A stretch of DNA of 56,533 bases, from the NCBI GenBank assembly GCA_903899985.1, contig CAIULL010000021.1:1-56533 (forward strand), in the 5' to 3' direction. Position numbers and translations under genes: made by a program. Every line of letters starts with the position of its first letter. Positions within the stretch are counted from its first letter, which is position 1. Shown here one piece after another: positions 45,450-55,898 of the stretch. This stretch comes from an uncultured Schlesneria sp. Lineage in GTDB: Bacteria > Planctomycetota > Planctomycetia > Planctomycetales > Planctomycetaceae. The notes under the pieces were generated by a model. The model made no database searches and was not told where the DNA came from. It saw nothing but the letters and a program-made list of their open reading frames with translations.

Positions 45450-48398
45450 TCAATCCCATTTAAGCGGTGACTGCCATGCCGCTTTCAATTCGGCACAGTC
45501 CTGATCCAGCACGACCTGGCTATTTTCAACTGTTGCTCGAACTCGACCGCTCGACACAACATGACCAATAGGAATGAGTGGCAGCGTCCCAAATACCTCT
45601 TCAATGTGCTTGGAATTCTTTGGTTCAATCTCGATCAGAAATCGCGTTGTGCTTTCCGAGAAAAGTAGCTCGACCGGGTCAGGCAGAGAAGAATGCTTTG
45701 CGATTTGGGTAAGATCCAGATCAACGCCAAATCCGCCAGCGAATGCCATCTCTGATGCTGCAACTGCTAAGCCTCCTTCACTCAGATCGTGACAGCTGCG
45801 AATGAGACCTCGCTCGATCGAAGTGTGGACTGCGGCAAAGATGGACGGAGCCAACTTCATATCAACCTGAGGGATGCGGCCACCTGTCAGTTGATTGACC
45901 AGGGCGTAATGGCTTCCCCCTAACTCGGCTCGTGTCGCACCAACAAGATAGAGAAGGTTTCCAGCTTTCTTGAGATCCATCGTCACGCACCGACGAACAT
46001 CGGCGACTTGTCCAATCGCGCTGATCAATAGAGATGACGGAATAGCGACGGTTTGTTTTTCACCGGTCTGGACATCGACGTACGAAAACTCATTATTGAG
46101 GCTATCTTTTCCACTGATGAATGGTGTTCCGAATGCGATGGCCGTGTCTTTACATCCGATCGCAGCACGCACAAGTGATCCAAGAGTTTCTGCCCGTTCG
46201 GTATTTCCCCAACAGAAATTGTCCAGGATCGCAATTCGAGCAGGGTCAGCCCCCACTGCGACACAGTTGCGAACTGCTTCATCAATCGCTGCGGCGGCCA
46301 TCCAGTACGGATCGGAATCGCCGTAATGCGGGTTCATACCATTGGAAACCACGACACCTCGGTAAGACGTCAGATCGGGCCTGACAACTGACGCGTCGGA
46401 AGGTCCGTCACTGGCCACTCCAACAAGAGGTTTCACGACTGAGCCGGATTGAACTTCATGATCGTATTGCCGGATGATCCATTCTTTACTGCAAACATTC
46501 AACGAGCCGAGAATCTTCTTCAGCGTTAAATTCAGGTGATCGCAAAGACTTGTATTTGAAAAATTCACGTTTCTTAGTGGAGTCTCGCCAGGGGGTGTAT
46601 AGACAGCGTCTCGCGTCACATGCGGGCGACCATCGTGCAGGAACGACATGGCAACGTCCCCGACGGTTTCTCCTTGATAGGTCAAGCGTAATCGTCCACC
46701 GTTTCCGAATTGACCAATCGCAGACGCCTCCACTCCTTCAGCCTCGCATATCGCGTGGAATTCGTCCCACTTAGCTGGAGGAACAGCCAGAACCATTCGT
46801 TCCTGAGCTTCGCTGATCCAGATTTCCGTGTATGAGAGTCCCGTATATTTGAGCGGGCACTTATCGAGCCACACCACGGCACCGATTTCTTCTCCCATTT
46901 CACCGACGGCGGAGCTGAACCCGCCAGCGCCACAGTCAGTGATCGCATGATATAGGTCGAGATCGCGAGCTTGCAGCACGACATCGGCGACCATCTTTTC
47001 GACGACCGCATTACCGATTTGAACGGCACCGCCTGAGATCGTTTCGCTTTCTTGCGTTAATTCTGCAGACGAGAATGTCGCACCGTGAATGCCGTCACGA
47101 CCCGTGCGTCCCCCGACTGCCACGATCAAGTCGCCGGGATGAACCGTTTTCTCGACTCGGTCAACCGGAATCATGGCTGCCGTACCGCAGTAAACCAAAG
47201 GGTTACCGAGGTAACGTTCATCAAAAAAAACGGCTCCATTGACCGTGGGGATTCCCATTCGATTACCGTAATCACGAACTCCTGAAACAACCCCCTTCAT
47301 CACCAGTTTTGGATGCAGTACACCCGGAGGCAACGACGCAACGGGTGTGTCGGGCGGTGCAAAGCAGAAAACGTCCGTGTTTAAGATTGGTTTCGCACCC
47401 AAGCCGGTGCCCAGAGGGTCGCGGATCACACCGCCGATACCGGTGTTCGCTCCGCCGTAAGGCTCGATTGCCGAGGGATGATTATGGGTTTCAACTTTGA
47501 AGCAGACGTGCTGCTTGTCATCGAACTTCACAACTCCAGCATTGTCTTTGAAAACACTGACGCACCAGTCGTCTGCTCCCAACCTTCGACGGATCTCGAC
47601 AGTCGCCCCGAAAATCGTCTCTTTCAACATGTTTTCGAAGACACGTTCTCCAGATTCATCGCGATATCGAATGCGACCTTTTAGCGTCTTGTGGGAGCAG
47701 TGCTCGCTCCACGTTTGCGCAACGGTTTCGAGTTCGATGTCGGTTGGATCACGTTGCTGGTCAACCCAATGCTGTTTGATCGTCTGCATCTCGGTCAGGC
47801 TTAAATACAGCTGGCCATACTTGCTGAGATCTTTAAGCGCATTGTCATCCATCGTTCGGATTGGAACGGTCCGCAGTTGAAATTTGTAATCCGAACCAGC
47901 TCCGATCTTGCTCATTCGAATCGGACCGGAAATCAAGCGCTCAACGGCGTCGTTGGCTAGGACTCGTTTTGTTACCCGTTCCAGATCGCTCGTTGAAACG
48001 CTTACTTCAAACCAATACTTCCGTACCGTCGCAACAGTGTCGACGGCGAAACCCAGGTCAACGAGCGCTTTCTGAGTACTTGTTGCGACATTGTCGGTGA
48101 CACCTGGCTTATACAGGACATTGAGCAACGTGGCGGAGTTCGTTGAACTCGAAGCAGTCACTTCACCGTCCGAGATTTCGCGAACTTCAAAACGTTCAGC
48201 CACAGGATCGACGAGCAACATCGAGGCCGCCCGTTTAATGTCAGCAGCGCTCAGTGAAGCTCCCTGCAAAAGAAATGACCGGGCGCTTTGGACTTGACTG
48301 ATTGTCGAAGCTCTTAAGTCATGAGCCTCCTGAACAATTCGCAGTCCTTCGCGGTCGATCTCATGAGCAGACGGACGAATTTCGACTTCCCAAAGCAT
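45450..48398 (-). CDS. purL: Phosphoribosylformylglycinamidine synthase PurL with PurS-like N-terminus
   Basis: A 982-aa enzyme of purine synthesis, converting FGAR to FGAM. The first 200 residues include two PurS-like halves ([20 protein letters not shown] and a preceding [15 protein letters not shown] segment), where many bacteria use a separate PurS. The synthase core follows, with [20 protein letters not shown], the ATP-site [19 protein letters not shown], and the repeated AIRS-like domains. There is no C-terminal glutaminase domain, so a separate PurQ must supply ammonia; none is in the window. Its length is between the small PurL (about 740) and the large PurL (about 1300). Confidence 0.94.
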   Translation of the reverse strand: MLWEVEIRPSAHEIDREGLRIVQEAHDLRASTISQVQSARSFLLQGASLSAADIKRAASMLLVDPVAERFEVREISDGEVTASSSTNSATLLNVLYKPGVTDNVATSTQKALVDLGFAVDTVATVRKYWFEVSVSTSDLERVTKRVLANDAVERLISGPIRMSKIGAGSDYKFQLRTVPIRTMDDNALKDLSKYGQLYLSLTEMQTIKQHWVDQQRDPTDIELETVAQTWSEHCSHKTLKGRIRYRDESGERVFENMLKETIFGATVEIRRRLGADDWCVSVFKDNAGVVKFDDKQHVCFKVETHNHPSAIEPYGGANTGIGGVIRDPLGTGLGAKPILNTDVFCFAPPDTPVASLPPGVLHPKLVMKGVVSGVRDYGNRMGIPTVNGAVFFDERYLGNPLVYCGTAAMIPVDRVEKTVHPGDLIVAVGGRTGRDGIHGATFSSAELTQESETISGGAVQIGNAVVEKMVADVVLQARDLDLYHAITDCGAGGFSSAVGEMGEEIGAVVWLDKCPLKYTGLSYTEIWISEAQERMVLAVPPAKWDEFHAICEAEGVEASAIGQFGNGGRLRLTYQGETVGDVAMSFLHDGRPHVTRDAVYTPPGETPLRNVNFSNTSLCDHLNLTLKKILGSLNVCSKEWIIRQYDHEVQSGSVVKPLVGVASDGPSDASVVRPDLTSYRGVVVSNGMNPHYGDSDPYWMAAAAIDEAVRNCVAVGADPARIAILDNFCWGNTERAETLGSLVRAAIGCKDTAIAFGTPFISGKDSLNNEFSYVDVQTGEKQTVAIPSSLLISAIGQVADVRRCVTMDLKKAGNLLYLVGATRAELGGSHYALVNQLTGGRIPQVDMKLAPSIFAAVHTSIERGLIRSCHDLSEGGLAVAASEMAFAGGFGVDLDLTQIAKHSSLPDPVELLFSESTTRFLIEIEPKNSKHIEEVFGTLPLIPIGHVVSSGRVRATVENSQVVLDQDCAELKAAWQSPLKWD

Positions 48399-48524
48399 TC
48401 GAATTCACTTCCCCAAAAATATGCTTGTCCTTCCCGGTGATCCCCAGGAAGTTGGTTCAAAAAATGGTAGTCGATGCGATTGTGACAACCTAGCGCTCGC
48501 GGTGCGAGGGTCGCCCTTTTCTAT

Positions 48525-49451
48525 TTACTCGTGAATGGTCTCATCCAAAGACATTCTGAATTGCTGACCGTCCTTCAAAAGCTGGCGGACCTCAATAACG
48601 TCATGATTTGCGAGAGCGTTTCGATATGCGGAAAGTCGTTTCTGCATTTCGTCGATTCCATTCACAACTTGTTCTGCGTTATTCATCAAGATTCCCGCCC
48701 ACAATTCGGGGTCGCCGGCTGCAACACGCGTGGTATCACGAAACCCGGTTCCGGTCAGCCGGCGGTGATCGTCACAGACGGTTGTCGCTAACGCGGCGGC
48801 CACCACATGCGGCAAGTGACTCGTGACAGCAAGAGCGGCATCGTGAGATACAGGCGACATGCGGATCGTTCGCATTCCAAGTGCTCGCCAGAATCTTTCG
48901 AGACGAGCGATCGACGGTTCGGGGGTCGACGGTTCGAGGGTCGACGTTGTCGGCGTCAGAACGCAGAGCCGACCTTCGAACAATCTCGCATCAGCAGCCT
49001 CAAAACCTTGACGATGCGAACCGGCAATCGGGTGCGAACCGATGAACATCGGGATATCGACCAGATCCGAACAGATGGGACCTTTCACGCTTCCCACATC
49101 GGTAAGCAAGAGACCAGAACCGTTAGTCTGAGAATTCGAATTGTCACCAGGCAAAGACACGTCAGCGACTGCGGCACGGACATCTGATGCGACACGTTCG
49201 ACAGGAGTGCAGAACACAACCAGATTTGCTCGATTGATAACACTCTTTGCGGTCGTCGTTGCCTCGTCAATCAATCCGGCGGCAAGAGCAGCCTCAATCC
49301 TGGCCTGGTCTCGACCGACTCCGATCACTCTGCGAGCAATCTTTCGACGCTTGAGTGCCGCAGCCAGAGACCCACCAATCATTCCAACGCCGACAATAAC
49401 GACGGTCTCTTCCAGCGGCGACGAAAACGGAAGTTCATTCATTTCGGACAC
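48525..49451 (-). CDS. tyrA: Prephenate dehydrogenase TyrA
   Basis: A 308-aa NAD(P)-dependent enzyme of tyrosine synthesis. Rossmann motif GVGMIGGSLAAALKRRKIA (GxGxxGGS), then FCTPVERVASD, LLTDVGSVKG, GSHPIAGSHRQGFEAAD, and the C-terminal helix SHLPHVVAAALA. No chorismate mutase or ACT domain is fused. A proline-rich insert (TSTLEPSTPEPS, about residues 161-172) comes from a short tandem DNA repeat at about 48919-48945. Minus strand, about 130 bases downstream of purL's start. Confidence 0.92.
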   Translation of the reverse strand: MSEMNELPFSSPLEETVVIVGVGMIGGSLAAALKRRKIARRVIGVGRDQARIEAALAAGLIDEATTTAKSVINRANLVVFCTPVERVASDVRAAVADVSLPGDNSNSQTNGSGLLLTDVGSVKGPICSDLVDIPMFIGSHPIAGSHRQGFEAADARLFEGRLCVLTPTTSTLEPSTPEPSIARLERFWRALGMRTIRMSPVSHDAALAVTSHLPHVVAAALATTVCDDHRRLTGTGFRDTTRVAAGDPELWAGILMNNAEQVVNGIDEMQKRLSAYRNALANHDVIEVRQLLKDGQQFRMSLDETIHE

Positions 49452-49653
49452 ATTGTAACGATGAATCAGGTCAAACTGAATTCACACGGAATCACAATTC
49501 AAGACCTCATCCACCACCAATGGGACGTCGCGCGTCCGCGGCACTAGGATCTGACTTTGGGAAACGGCAGATCCACAATGCGCGCATTGGAAAAAAGTGC
49601 GGCACGAACTCTTAGAAAATCTGACAACGCGAATCGTGAGCCGATCGAAAGCT

Positions 49654-50055
49654 TTATTTCGAACTTGCCTGTTCGGCAGCGAGTTCAGCCATTCGTTGTG
49701 CGGGAACAACCAGTCGATCCCAGTTCTTGTAAATATAATCTGGAGGTCCACCCTTGTTCGCGACGTACTGAGCGACTTGGACGGTTGGAATTAACTCAAT
49801 AGCATCCCAAGGACAGACGGTCAGTTCGTAAGGATCGGACTTCTTGGTTGGAATGTGAACGCAAACTTCACAGCCAACGCATCGCTCGACATCAATCTCG
49901 CACCATGACTGAAGCACAGAGATCGATTCGCCTTTGACTTTATAAATGCAATCGACCGGACAGACTTCCAGACAGGCTTCACAGCCGGTGCAATTGTCGG
50001 CGTTGATGACGGCTACTTCTTTCGGAAGCTTTTTTCGCGAACCCGCTTTGGCCAT
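49654..50055 (-). CDS. Ferredoxin, 2[4Fe-4S] type
   Basis: A 133-aa electron carrier. First cluster: CTGCEACLEVCPVDC (CxxCxxCxxxCP). Second: CVGCEVC followed after an insert of about 14 residues by VCPWDAI, so the last ligand is displaced, a known variant in some bacterial ferredoxins. A basic N-terminus and a 40-residue helical C-terminal tail extend the core. AGGTAGGA precedes the ATG. Partner enzymes are not in the window. Confidence 0.9.
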   Translation of the reverse strand: MAKAGSRKKLPKEVAVINADNCTGCEACLEVCPVDCIYKVKGESISVLQSWCEIDVERCVGCEVCVHIPTKKSDPYELTVCPWDAIELIPTVQVAQYVANKGGPPDYIYKNWDRLVVPAQRMAELAAEQASSK

Positions 50056-50644
50056 GACATCCTACCTCGCACAGAGCCACCAATCGCTGATATTCGACTG
50101 GAATCAAACTCGCCTGATTCAAAATGAAAACGTCGCAATTCACGTACGATTGTGAAAAACCAATTTTCGGCATCAGTTGGTTTCCGCTTCGCAAAGTATA
50201 GTCATTTCTCCCAACAGACGGCGAGTGGAAGGGATAAGGATTCTCGACTTTGGAAATTCCGCGAAATTTTCTTCGGGAATCACGAGATTGTTCAATTTTT
50301 CCTTGCCCCCCAAACTTCAGCGGTCCGCACGGAACTGGCGCAGACATCTTTTTTGCAGCCAGACGGAATATTTCTCCTAATCCCCGTAACCCTCAGTTGA
50401 TGAACCCTTGGGTCGAACGTGCAGTCAGTCTGCACTCACGCCACAAACCCGTGCGATCCGATAAATTCCTTAATTCCGTCAAAACCCACAAATCTGGAAT
50501 TTGATCGGGTGCGGACGGTACGCATCAGCCAACTTTTAAGTTTCTCTTTCTTGAGTAAATCGGACGCGCTGCGTTCAACATTCGCATTTTGGATTCTGAG
50601 CACGTCATGAGCTTCTTTCCGAGAATTCACCGGAGGCTTGATTG
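50056..50644. other. Intergenic region between ferredoxin and the 50645 gene
   Basis: About 590 bases. Open frames on both strands are short, overlapping and without ribosome sites. It should carry the two divergent promoters. GGAGG (50632-50636) at the right end is the ribosome site of the next gene. Confidence 0.5.
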
Positions 50645-51871
50645 ATGTCGTGCCTGGGAACGATCTCGAATCGGTTTATTGCCGAAAACCATTTAATTAA
50701 GTGGTTTTCATGGGCAATACCAGCCAATTTGATGACCGTTATCGTGGTGACGTTGACGTTCACCTCAACTTGCCTCTCTGCTGATAATCCTCTAACAGCT
50801 AAGTACTTAGGGCAAATGCCGCCCATTCAGCCGGTCCTCCCTGAAAATCAGGCTTGGCTGGGCGGCGAACGCTCGATCGTCGCTCAATTCATACCGGCCG
50901 TGAAACAGTCTCACTCGGACCCCTTCATGAACTGGCCTTGGCTGCCACTTCAAGTTGAATCGAAGAATCCGACCTTTTTGAAACTCGTCAGCGACGACAT
51001 CGACAAACCTGAGCAGAAAAAGAACGATACGCCGGATAAAAAAGACGACGACAAGAAGGACGACGATAAGAGCGATCAAAAAACTCCCCCGGAACCGGAT
51101 ATTTCAAAACCCGGTGCTGATTTCGGAGATTACCCCAACAGCGCCTACACCCTGCCGAAGGGACGCGCCTATCTTGAAATTACTCCCATCAGCTACCTGG
51201 GAAAAGACCGCCACAACTCAGCCTCAAACAGTTATAACTACCTATTCAGGTATGGAGTTACAGATGATGTGGAGTTTCGATTAACTGGATCGGGGTTAAC
51301 GACAGTTTTTGATCCGAATACCACAGTTGTCGGCTTTGCTCCGCTGATCATCGATACCAAGATTCATCTTTGGGATGATCAAATCGACAAGCTGATCCCC
51401 GCCGCTTCGTTTGAAGCATTCCTTCAGACCAATCTGGCGAGCCCGACCTTCCAAAGTGGCTTCCAGCCTTCGATCAACATGAACCTCGATTTTCCGTTCA
51501 CGAAGGATACGAACGTCGAAATGACGTTCGGCTATTCTGGCGTTCAGGATTCAGTACGTGTCATCGGAGGGGAGCGATTTATTCCTCGACTGGGACATAA
51601 CATCCCGACACTTTCGAAAGCCAACCTTAACGTGAACCTGTTCTCGTTTCAGTGGGCTCTAGAGCAACAGATCACCGAGAAATTTCAGGTCTTCCTGCAG
51701 GGCTATTACAACGGCGATGTGTTCCGACAGAGTGCTCAGGGACGAGTCGTCGGTGTGGGCTACTTTTATCAGTTCGACAAACGTGCCACGTTCTTTAATT
51801 CCTACAACGCAGGAATCGATCCAAGTACGCCGAATTTCTCTTCGCAAGTGGGATTTGCCTTTGCCTTCTGA
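50645..51871 (+). CDS. Exported beta-barrel-like protein (phenol MetA-pathway/transporter-like family)
   Basis: A 408-aa protein from ATG 50645 (GGAGG eight bases upstream; TTG 50642 also in frame). It has a long N-region and then a signal hydrophobic core (LMTVIVVTLTFTSTCLSA). A Lys/Asp-rich linker (KKDDDKKDDDKSDQK, about 135-150) separates it from a beta-rich C-terminal half (YAYLEITPISYLG-like strands, FRYGVTDDVEFRLTGSGL, FQVFLQGYYNG), ending in Phe (GFAFAF) as in outer-membrane proteins. This half resembles the PF13557 family. The 55002 gene encodes a similar type. A near-perfect 26-base palindrome lies within the signal-peptide coding part. Confidence 0.72.
   Translation: MSCLGTISNRFIAENHLIKWFSWAIPANLMTVIVVTLTFTSTCLSADNPLTAKYLGQMPPIQPVLPENQAWLGGERSIVAQFIPAVKQSHSDPFMNWPWLPLQVESKNPTFLKLVSDDIDKPEQKKNDTPDKKDDDKKDDDKSDQKTPPEPDISKPGADFGDYPNSAYTLPKGRAYLEITPISYLGKDRHNSASNSYNYLFRYGVTDDVEFRLTGSGLTTVFDPNTTVVGFAPLIIDTKIHLWDDQIDKLIPAASFEAFLQTNLASPTFQSGFQPSINMNLDFPFTKDTNVEMTFGYSGVQDSVRVIGGERFIPRLGHNIPTLSKANLNVNLFSFQWALEQQITEKFQVFLQGYYNGDVFRQSAQGRVVGVGYFYQFDKRATFFNSYNAGIDPSTPNFSSQVGFAFAF
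50684..50709. repeat. 26-base AT-centred palindrome near the start of the 50645 gene
   Basis: GAAAACCA (50684-50691) and TGGTTTTC (50702-50709) flank a TTAATTAA-centred core; only one base pair of the 13 is mismatched. It lies inside the coding sequence of the signal peptide, so it may act as an mRNA structure or operator. Confidence 0.5.
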
Positions 51872-51902
51872 GCAATTCTTTTCAGTTCGCGCCTTAAGCT
51901 CA

Positions 51903-53069
51903 TTACCATATCTGTTGCAAGATTTGGGTTAATTCCTCGTCGCTCACGTCACGAGGATTCCCACTCATGCTGTTCCCACGTGAACCGCTGACAAGCGCGG
52001 GCAGTTGCTCAATCCCGACTCCAATCTCCCGCAACCGAGGCGGGACACCAACTTCACGACAAAGTTCAACAACCCGAGAGACAAACGACTTCGCCAAGTC
52101 GGCATCATTGCTGTGACGATTGTCGAACAGCCGCTCCAACGCAGCAAACTCGGCTTCCCGGACGGTCAAATTCACCTTCAACGCTGCTGGCAACATGACT
52201 GCACAGGCGAGTCCGTGCGGCACCCGACAATGTGATCCGAGTGCCGCCGCAACGCCGTGTGCCAGGCCCAGTCCCGAATTTGCCAGAGCCAATCCGGACA
52301 ATAGCGCCGCATGCGACATTGCTTCGCGGTTCTCACGAGAGGATCCATCCCTGATGACAGCAGGCAACGCTGGTATCGCCAGCTTCAGACCCGATAGCGC
52401 CAGCGCCTGAGGAATGGGAGCGGCACGACGAGAAATGTAGCTTTCAATCAATTGTGTAATCGCGTCCATCCCTGTGTAAGCCGTCGTTTCACGCGGCAAA
52501 CTCACGGTCAATTCGGGATCAACAAGGACAACACGTGGAATCATCAAGTCGCTGCGAAGACTTTTCTTGAAAGCAGGCTGATAGGATGAAATGACGGCGT
52601 TCTTTGTCACTTCAGTACCAGTGCCGGACGTTGTCGGGACCGCAATCAGATTCAGGGGAGACTGGGTGATCTGCAGACCGCGTCCGACCCCTTCGAGAAA
52701 ATCAACGACCGACGAACCCTGCCGATTCCTCGCAACCGCAGCCGCCGCTTTGGCCAGGTCGATTGTCGATCCGCCTCCAATCGCAACAACGACATCTTGC
52801 TCCGTTGGATCTCGCTTCAAGAATTCTGTGACGAGCAGATCGACGTCAGCCACTTCAGGCTCACGAGATGCCGCCTCGAATCGTTCGGTTTTCAAGCCGC
52901 ATTGATCGAATTCCGCAGCAAGCTGTGCGATCACGCCGATACGCTCAAGCGTCCGGCTACCGGAAACGAGAAACACTCGCGATCCTAGCTTTGCAGCAAG
53001 CTTGCCAAGCTCAGTTCGACGTCCCCAGCCGAAGACGATTTGCGTTGGTGATAGAAAGTCATAATTCAT
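51903..53069 (-). CDS. Iron-containing (group III) alcohol dehydrogenase
   Basis: About 388 aa from ATG 53069 (MNYDFLSPTQIVFGWG), the normal start of the family; the frame is open to 53186. NAD-binding GGGSTIDLAKAAA near residue 97, then PTTSGTGTEVTKNAVI, and the metal region GMDAITQLIESYIS, LAHGVAAALGSHCRVPHG. The first metal His of DALxH is a Gln here, a substitution I have seen in a large subgroup, so the metal site may rely on Asp and the two later His. Substrate unknown; oxidises or reduces a primary alcohol/aldehyde. Divergent from the cyclotransferase gene. Confidence 0.9.
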   Translation of the reverse strand: MNYDFLSPTQIVFGWGRRTELGKLAAKLGSRVFLVSGSRTLERIGVIAQLAAEFDQCGLKTERFEAASREPEVADVDLLVTEFLKRDPTEQDVVVAIGGGSTIDLAKAAAAVARNRQGSSVVDFLEGVGRGLQITQSPLNLIAVPTTSGTGTEVTKNAVISSYQPAFKKSLRSDLMIPRVVLVDPELTVSLPRETTAYTGMDAITQLIESYISRRAAPIPQALALSGLKLAIPALPAVIRDGSSRENREAMSHAALLSGLALANSGLGLAHGVAAALGSHCRVPHGLACAVMLPAALKVNLTVREAEFAALERLFDNRHSNDADLAKSFVSRVVELCREVGVPPRLREIGVGIEQLPALVSGSRGNSMSGNPRDVSDEELTQILQQIW

Positions 53070-53185
53070 GATGGGGAAAGGATACCGAAAATCCGACTGG
53101 ACGTCTTTATGACAGGTTGCGAAAGTATTCCCATGAGTGCAGGCAAACTTGAATTGAATTGTTGACGAACTTTGAGGATGGCGCA

Positions 53186-54010
53186 ATGTCCGTGAAAGTC
53201 ACCTCGACTTCAAAATCTGTTGTACGCAGTTCGGGTTGGCTGCTGGCGATCCTGTTGTTGATCAGCAGTGTGGTCGGCATCAGCGCGTTTGCGCAATTCA
53301 AACGCGCGCCTAAGGGTGAAGTCTGGGGATTTAAAGTGATTGCCACCTATCCTCACGACTCGACAGCGTTCACCCAGGGACTGGTCTTCGTCAAAGGGGC
53401 GTTGCTGGAAGGGACCGGCAAAAAGGGGGAATCCTCATTACGACTCGTCGAGCTGGAATCGGGAAAAGTCGAAAAAATCGCCCCGTTAAACGCTCATTAT
53501 TTTGGCGAAGGAATTACGCTTCTCGATAATCGAATTTACCAGCTCACCTGGCAAAATCGAATCGGAATCGTTTACGACTTTGAGACCTTCAACGTGGAAA
53601 GGACGTTTCAATATTCTGGCGAAGGCTGGGGGCTGACGAACGATGGCAAACACCTGCTGATGAGTGACGGTTCCTCCACCATTCGGTTTATCGATCCAAA
53701 GTCGTTCGAACTCGTGAGGCGGATCACGGCTCATGGGGCTGATGGCAAAGTCAGCAAATTGAATGAACTCGAATACGTCAACGACGAGATCTGGGCTAAT
53801 ATCTGGTACGAAGACCGAATCGTCAGGCTCTCGCCAAAGGACGCCGAGGTCCTCGGCTGGATCGATCTGTCCGGCCTCTATCCAAGAAACAAGCGTGATT
53901 CCACCGAAGACGTCCTGAACGGAATCGCTTACGACCCCGAAAAGAAACGACTGTTTGTTACTGGCAAGAATTGGCCAAAACTGTTTGAGATCACTGTCGG
54001 ACGCAAGTAA
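53186..54010 (+). CDS. Glutaminyl-peptide cyclotransferase
   Basis: About 274 aa, with a signal or anchor helix (WLLAILLLISSVVGISAFA, residues about 17-35) and the five-bladed propeller of the plant/bacterial-type glutamine cyclotransferase (PF05096). Visible: STAFTQGLVF, YFGEGITLLDNRIYQLTW, GEGWGLTNDGKHLLMSDGS, LNELEYVNDEIWANIWYEDR. The enzyme forms N-terminal pyroglutamate on exported proteins. ATG 53186 is preferred over TTG 53159 because GAGGATG precedes it. It ends 26 bases before the DHFR-like gene and is probably co-transcribed with it. Confidence 0.9.
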   Translation: MSVKVTSTSKSVVRSSGWLLAILLLISSVVGISAFAQFKRAPKGEVWGFKVIATYPHDSTAFTQGLVFVKGALLEGTGKKGESSLRLVELESGKVEKIAPLNAHYFGEGITLLDNRIYQLTWQNRIGIVYDFETFNVERTFQYSGEGWGLTNDGKHLLMSDGSSTIRFIDPKSFELVRRITAHGADGKVSKLNELEYVNDEIWANIWYEDRIVRLSPKDAEVLGWIDLSGLYPRNKRDSTEDVLNGIAYDPEKKRLFVTGKNWPKLFEITVGRK

Positions 54011-54036
54011 TTGCCTGATCAAAGAAGTCCGTTTCA

Positions 54037-54621
54037 ATGAAACAAAAAGACTCTCGCGTAACGATCCACATGGCCGCGAGCCTTGATGGCTTTGTGGCTC
54101 GAAAGGATGGTAAGGTCGATTGGCTGGAAACTTCGGATGAATTTGCAGGCGGTCAGACGATGGACCGTGGATTCGTCGAGGCATTTCTTGCAACGATCGA
54201 CTGCTACGTCATGGGATCGCACACATATGAAACGGCAGTTCGTTTTGAGTCCGACGGTTTGGGGTGGCCGTACGGCGAAAAACCAACTTTCGTTCTCACG
54301 AGTCGCGAACTGCCGCGGGCCCGAGATACCGTTGAGTTCTATTCGGGCGATCTCTTGGCGTTTGTGAATGGTCGCCTGCGGACGGCATTTCGTAATATCT
54401 GGTTTGTTGGAGGCGGTTTCGTCTGCGCCGAATGTCTTCGTCTTGGGCTGGCCGACGAAATTCGGTATTCAATCCTGCCAATCCTGATTGGTGACGGCAT
54501 TCCATTCTTCGAACGGTTAGACAGAGACATCCCTCTGCATCTGGCAGACGTTAAGGCCTATCACAGCGGCATGGTTGAGCTTCGTTACGAAGTCAAATGC
54601 GCGAGGTTTTCGGACAGTTGA
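54037..54621 (+). CDS. Dihydrofolate reductase/RibD C-terminal family protein
   Basis: A 194-aa NADPH-binding reductase-like protein. Family start VTIHMAASLDGFVARKDGKV, the DWLE segment, YVMGSHTYETAV, PTFVLTSRELP, then IWFVGGGFVCAECL and YSILPILIGDGIPFF. Such stand-alone RibD_C proteins are not normal folate reductases, and the substrate is unknown. Follows the cyclotransferase gene closely. Confidence 0.88.
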   Translation: MKQKDSRVTIHMAASLDGFVARKDGKVDWLETSDEFAGGQTMDRGFVEAFLATIDCYVMGSHTYETAVRFESDGLGWPYGEKPTFVLTSRELPRARDTVEFYSGDLLAFVNGRLRTAFRNIWFVGGGFVCAECLRLGLADEIRYSILPILIGDGIPFFERLDRDIPLHLADVKAYHSGMVELRYEVKCARFSDS

Positions 54622-55001
54622 AAATGGGGGCCTTCCGTAAGTGATAAGGCCGCTTTGCGCAGATCTCCTTCAGTCAATCTGTCCAGTGCTTCGAGCGTTG
54701 AAAAGACTTTACAAAAAACCGACTTTTAAGACGGCAAAAAACAAGGTTGCCACATCAAAACATTGACGCTCCGGGATACTTTCAGCGCCGTTTCAGCCAG
54801 AATGGTCGTATTTTCCTGATCGGAAAATCTTGACGGACTGCTACAGATTAACCAATTCCCGCAACACTCACGCGTCTTGAAAATCCAGGCTTCTTCAATA
54901 CTCGGCCGTGAAGGTGCACATCTGCTTACGCCGATACCGTTAGGATTAGCACGGAGTCGGCATTTCCGATTGAATGTCATTCATGGACGAAAGTACGCGA
55001 C
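54622..55001. other. Intergenic region
   Basis: About 380 bases. An 84-codon frame on the minus strand has no support. I see no terminator or clear promoter motif. Confidence 0.4.
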
Positions 55002-55898
55002 GTGATGCGCTTAATTTCGGGGCTTTGCCTCATCCTTTTGCTGGGTAATTTTGCTGCGGCACAGCAGCAATCAGGTCACTACCCTCAAGGTGCTGAAGGT
55101 TTAAAGGGGGCCACACTTCCCCCGCCGGGAACGTACCTCAAATGGTATAATATCGCTTACGACGCGGGCACATTGCGAGATGGGAATGGCCATACGGTTC
55201 CAGCCGGATTAGATCTGGACGTCTTTATCACGGCTCCCCGCTTTATCAAGATGACCGACCTCAAAATTCTCGGCGGGGATTACGGATTCGACGTCGCCGT
55301 CCCTTTCGTTAGTGTCGATCAACAGGTTTCGGCACTCGGAATCAAGCAATATAAGTCAGGTATCGGTGATATCCTGGTCGAACCGGTGATTCTCGGCTGG
55401 CACTTTAAGCAGTGCGATTTAGGGTTGGCTGCGGGAGTGTGGTGTCCGACCGGCGATTATGAATCGACAAGCCCCGTCAACGTTGGCAAAGGTTATTGGA
55501 CGGCGATGTTCTCCTGGGGCGGAACACTTTATTTCGATGAAGAGAAGACTTGGCATTTGTCGACTCTCTGTCGCTATGAATCGAGCAGTACGAAAACCGA
55601 CCGCGACATACGTCCCGGAGACTGCTTTCATATCGAGTGGGGTTTAGGAAAGACAATCGCCAAGAACTGGAATGTCGGTCTGACCGCCTACACGTTTTGG
55701 CAAACCACTAGAGACAGTGGCTCGGCTGTGAATTACGACAACAGTATCCACGACAGTTTCTACGCTCTCGGCCCTGAAGTGAACTACTTCTACGCGCCGT
55801 ACAAGACCATTTTTTCGGTCCGAACTCAAACTGATATGGGAGTGATCGGTCGCACTCAAGGACAGAACACCGTCATTTCCCTGACGAAGATTTTCTGA
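55002..55898 (+). CDS. Exported beta-barrel-like protein (SphA/phenol MetA-pathway-like family)
   Basis: A 298-aa protein with a signal peptide (LISGLCLILLLGNFAAAQ). The body follows the PF13557 pattern: NIAYDAGTLRDGNGH, VFITAPRFIKMTD, FDVAVPFVSVD, then GIGDILVEPVILGWH, GVWCPTGDYES and the closing TDMGVIGRTQGQNTVISLTKIF. The terminal Phe suits outer-membrane assembly. GTG 55002 or ATG 55005 can start it. Homologues are often annotated as transporters for hydrophobic compounds, a weak prediction. Same family type as the 50645 gene. Confidence 0.8.
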   Translation: MMRLISGLCLILLLGNFAAAQQQSGHYPQGAEGLKGATLPPPGTYLKWYNIAYDAGTLRDGNGHTVPAGLDLDVFITAPRFIKMTDLKILGGDYGFDVAVPFVSVDQQVSALGIKQYKSGIGDILVEPVILGWHFKQCDLGLAAGVWCPTGDYESTSPVNVGKGYWTAMFSWGGTLYFDEEKTWHLSTLCRYESSSTKTDRDIRPGDCFHIEWGLGKTIAKNWNVGLTAYTFWQTTRDSGSAVNYDNSIHDSFYALGPEVNYFYAPYKTIFSVRTQTDMGVIGRTQGQNTVISLTKIF

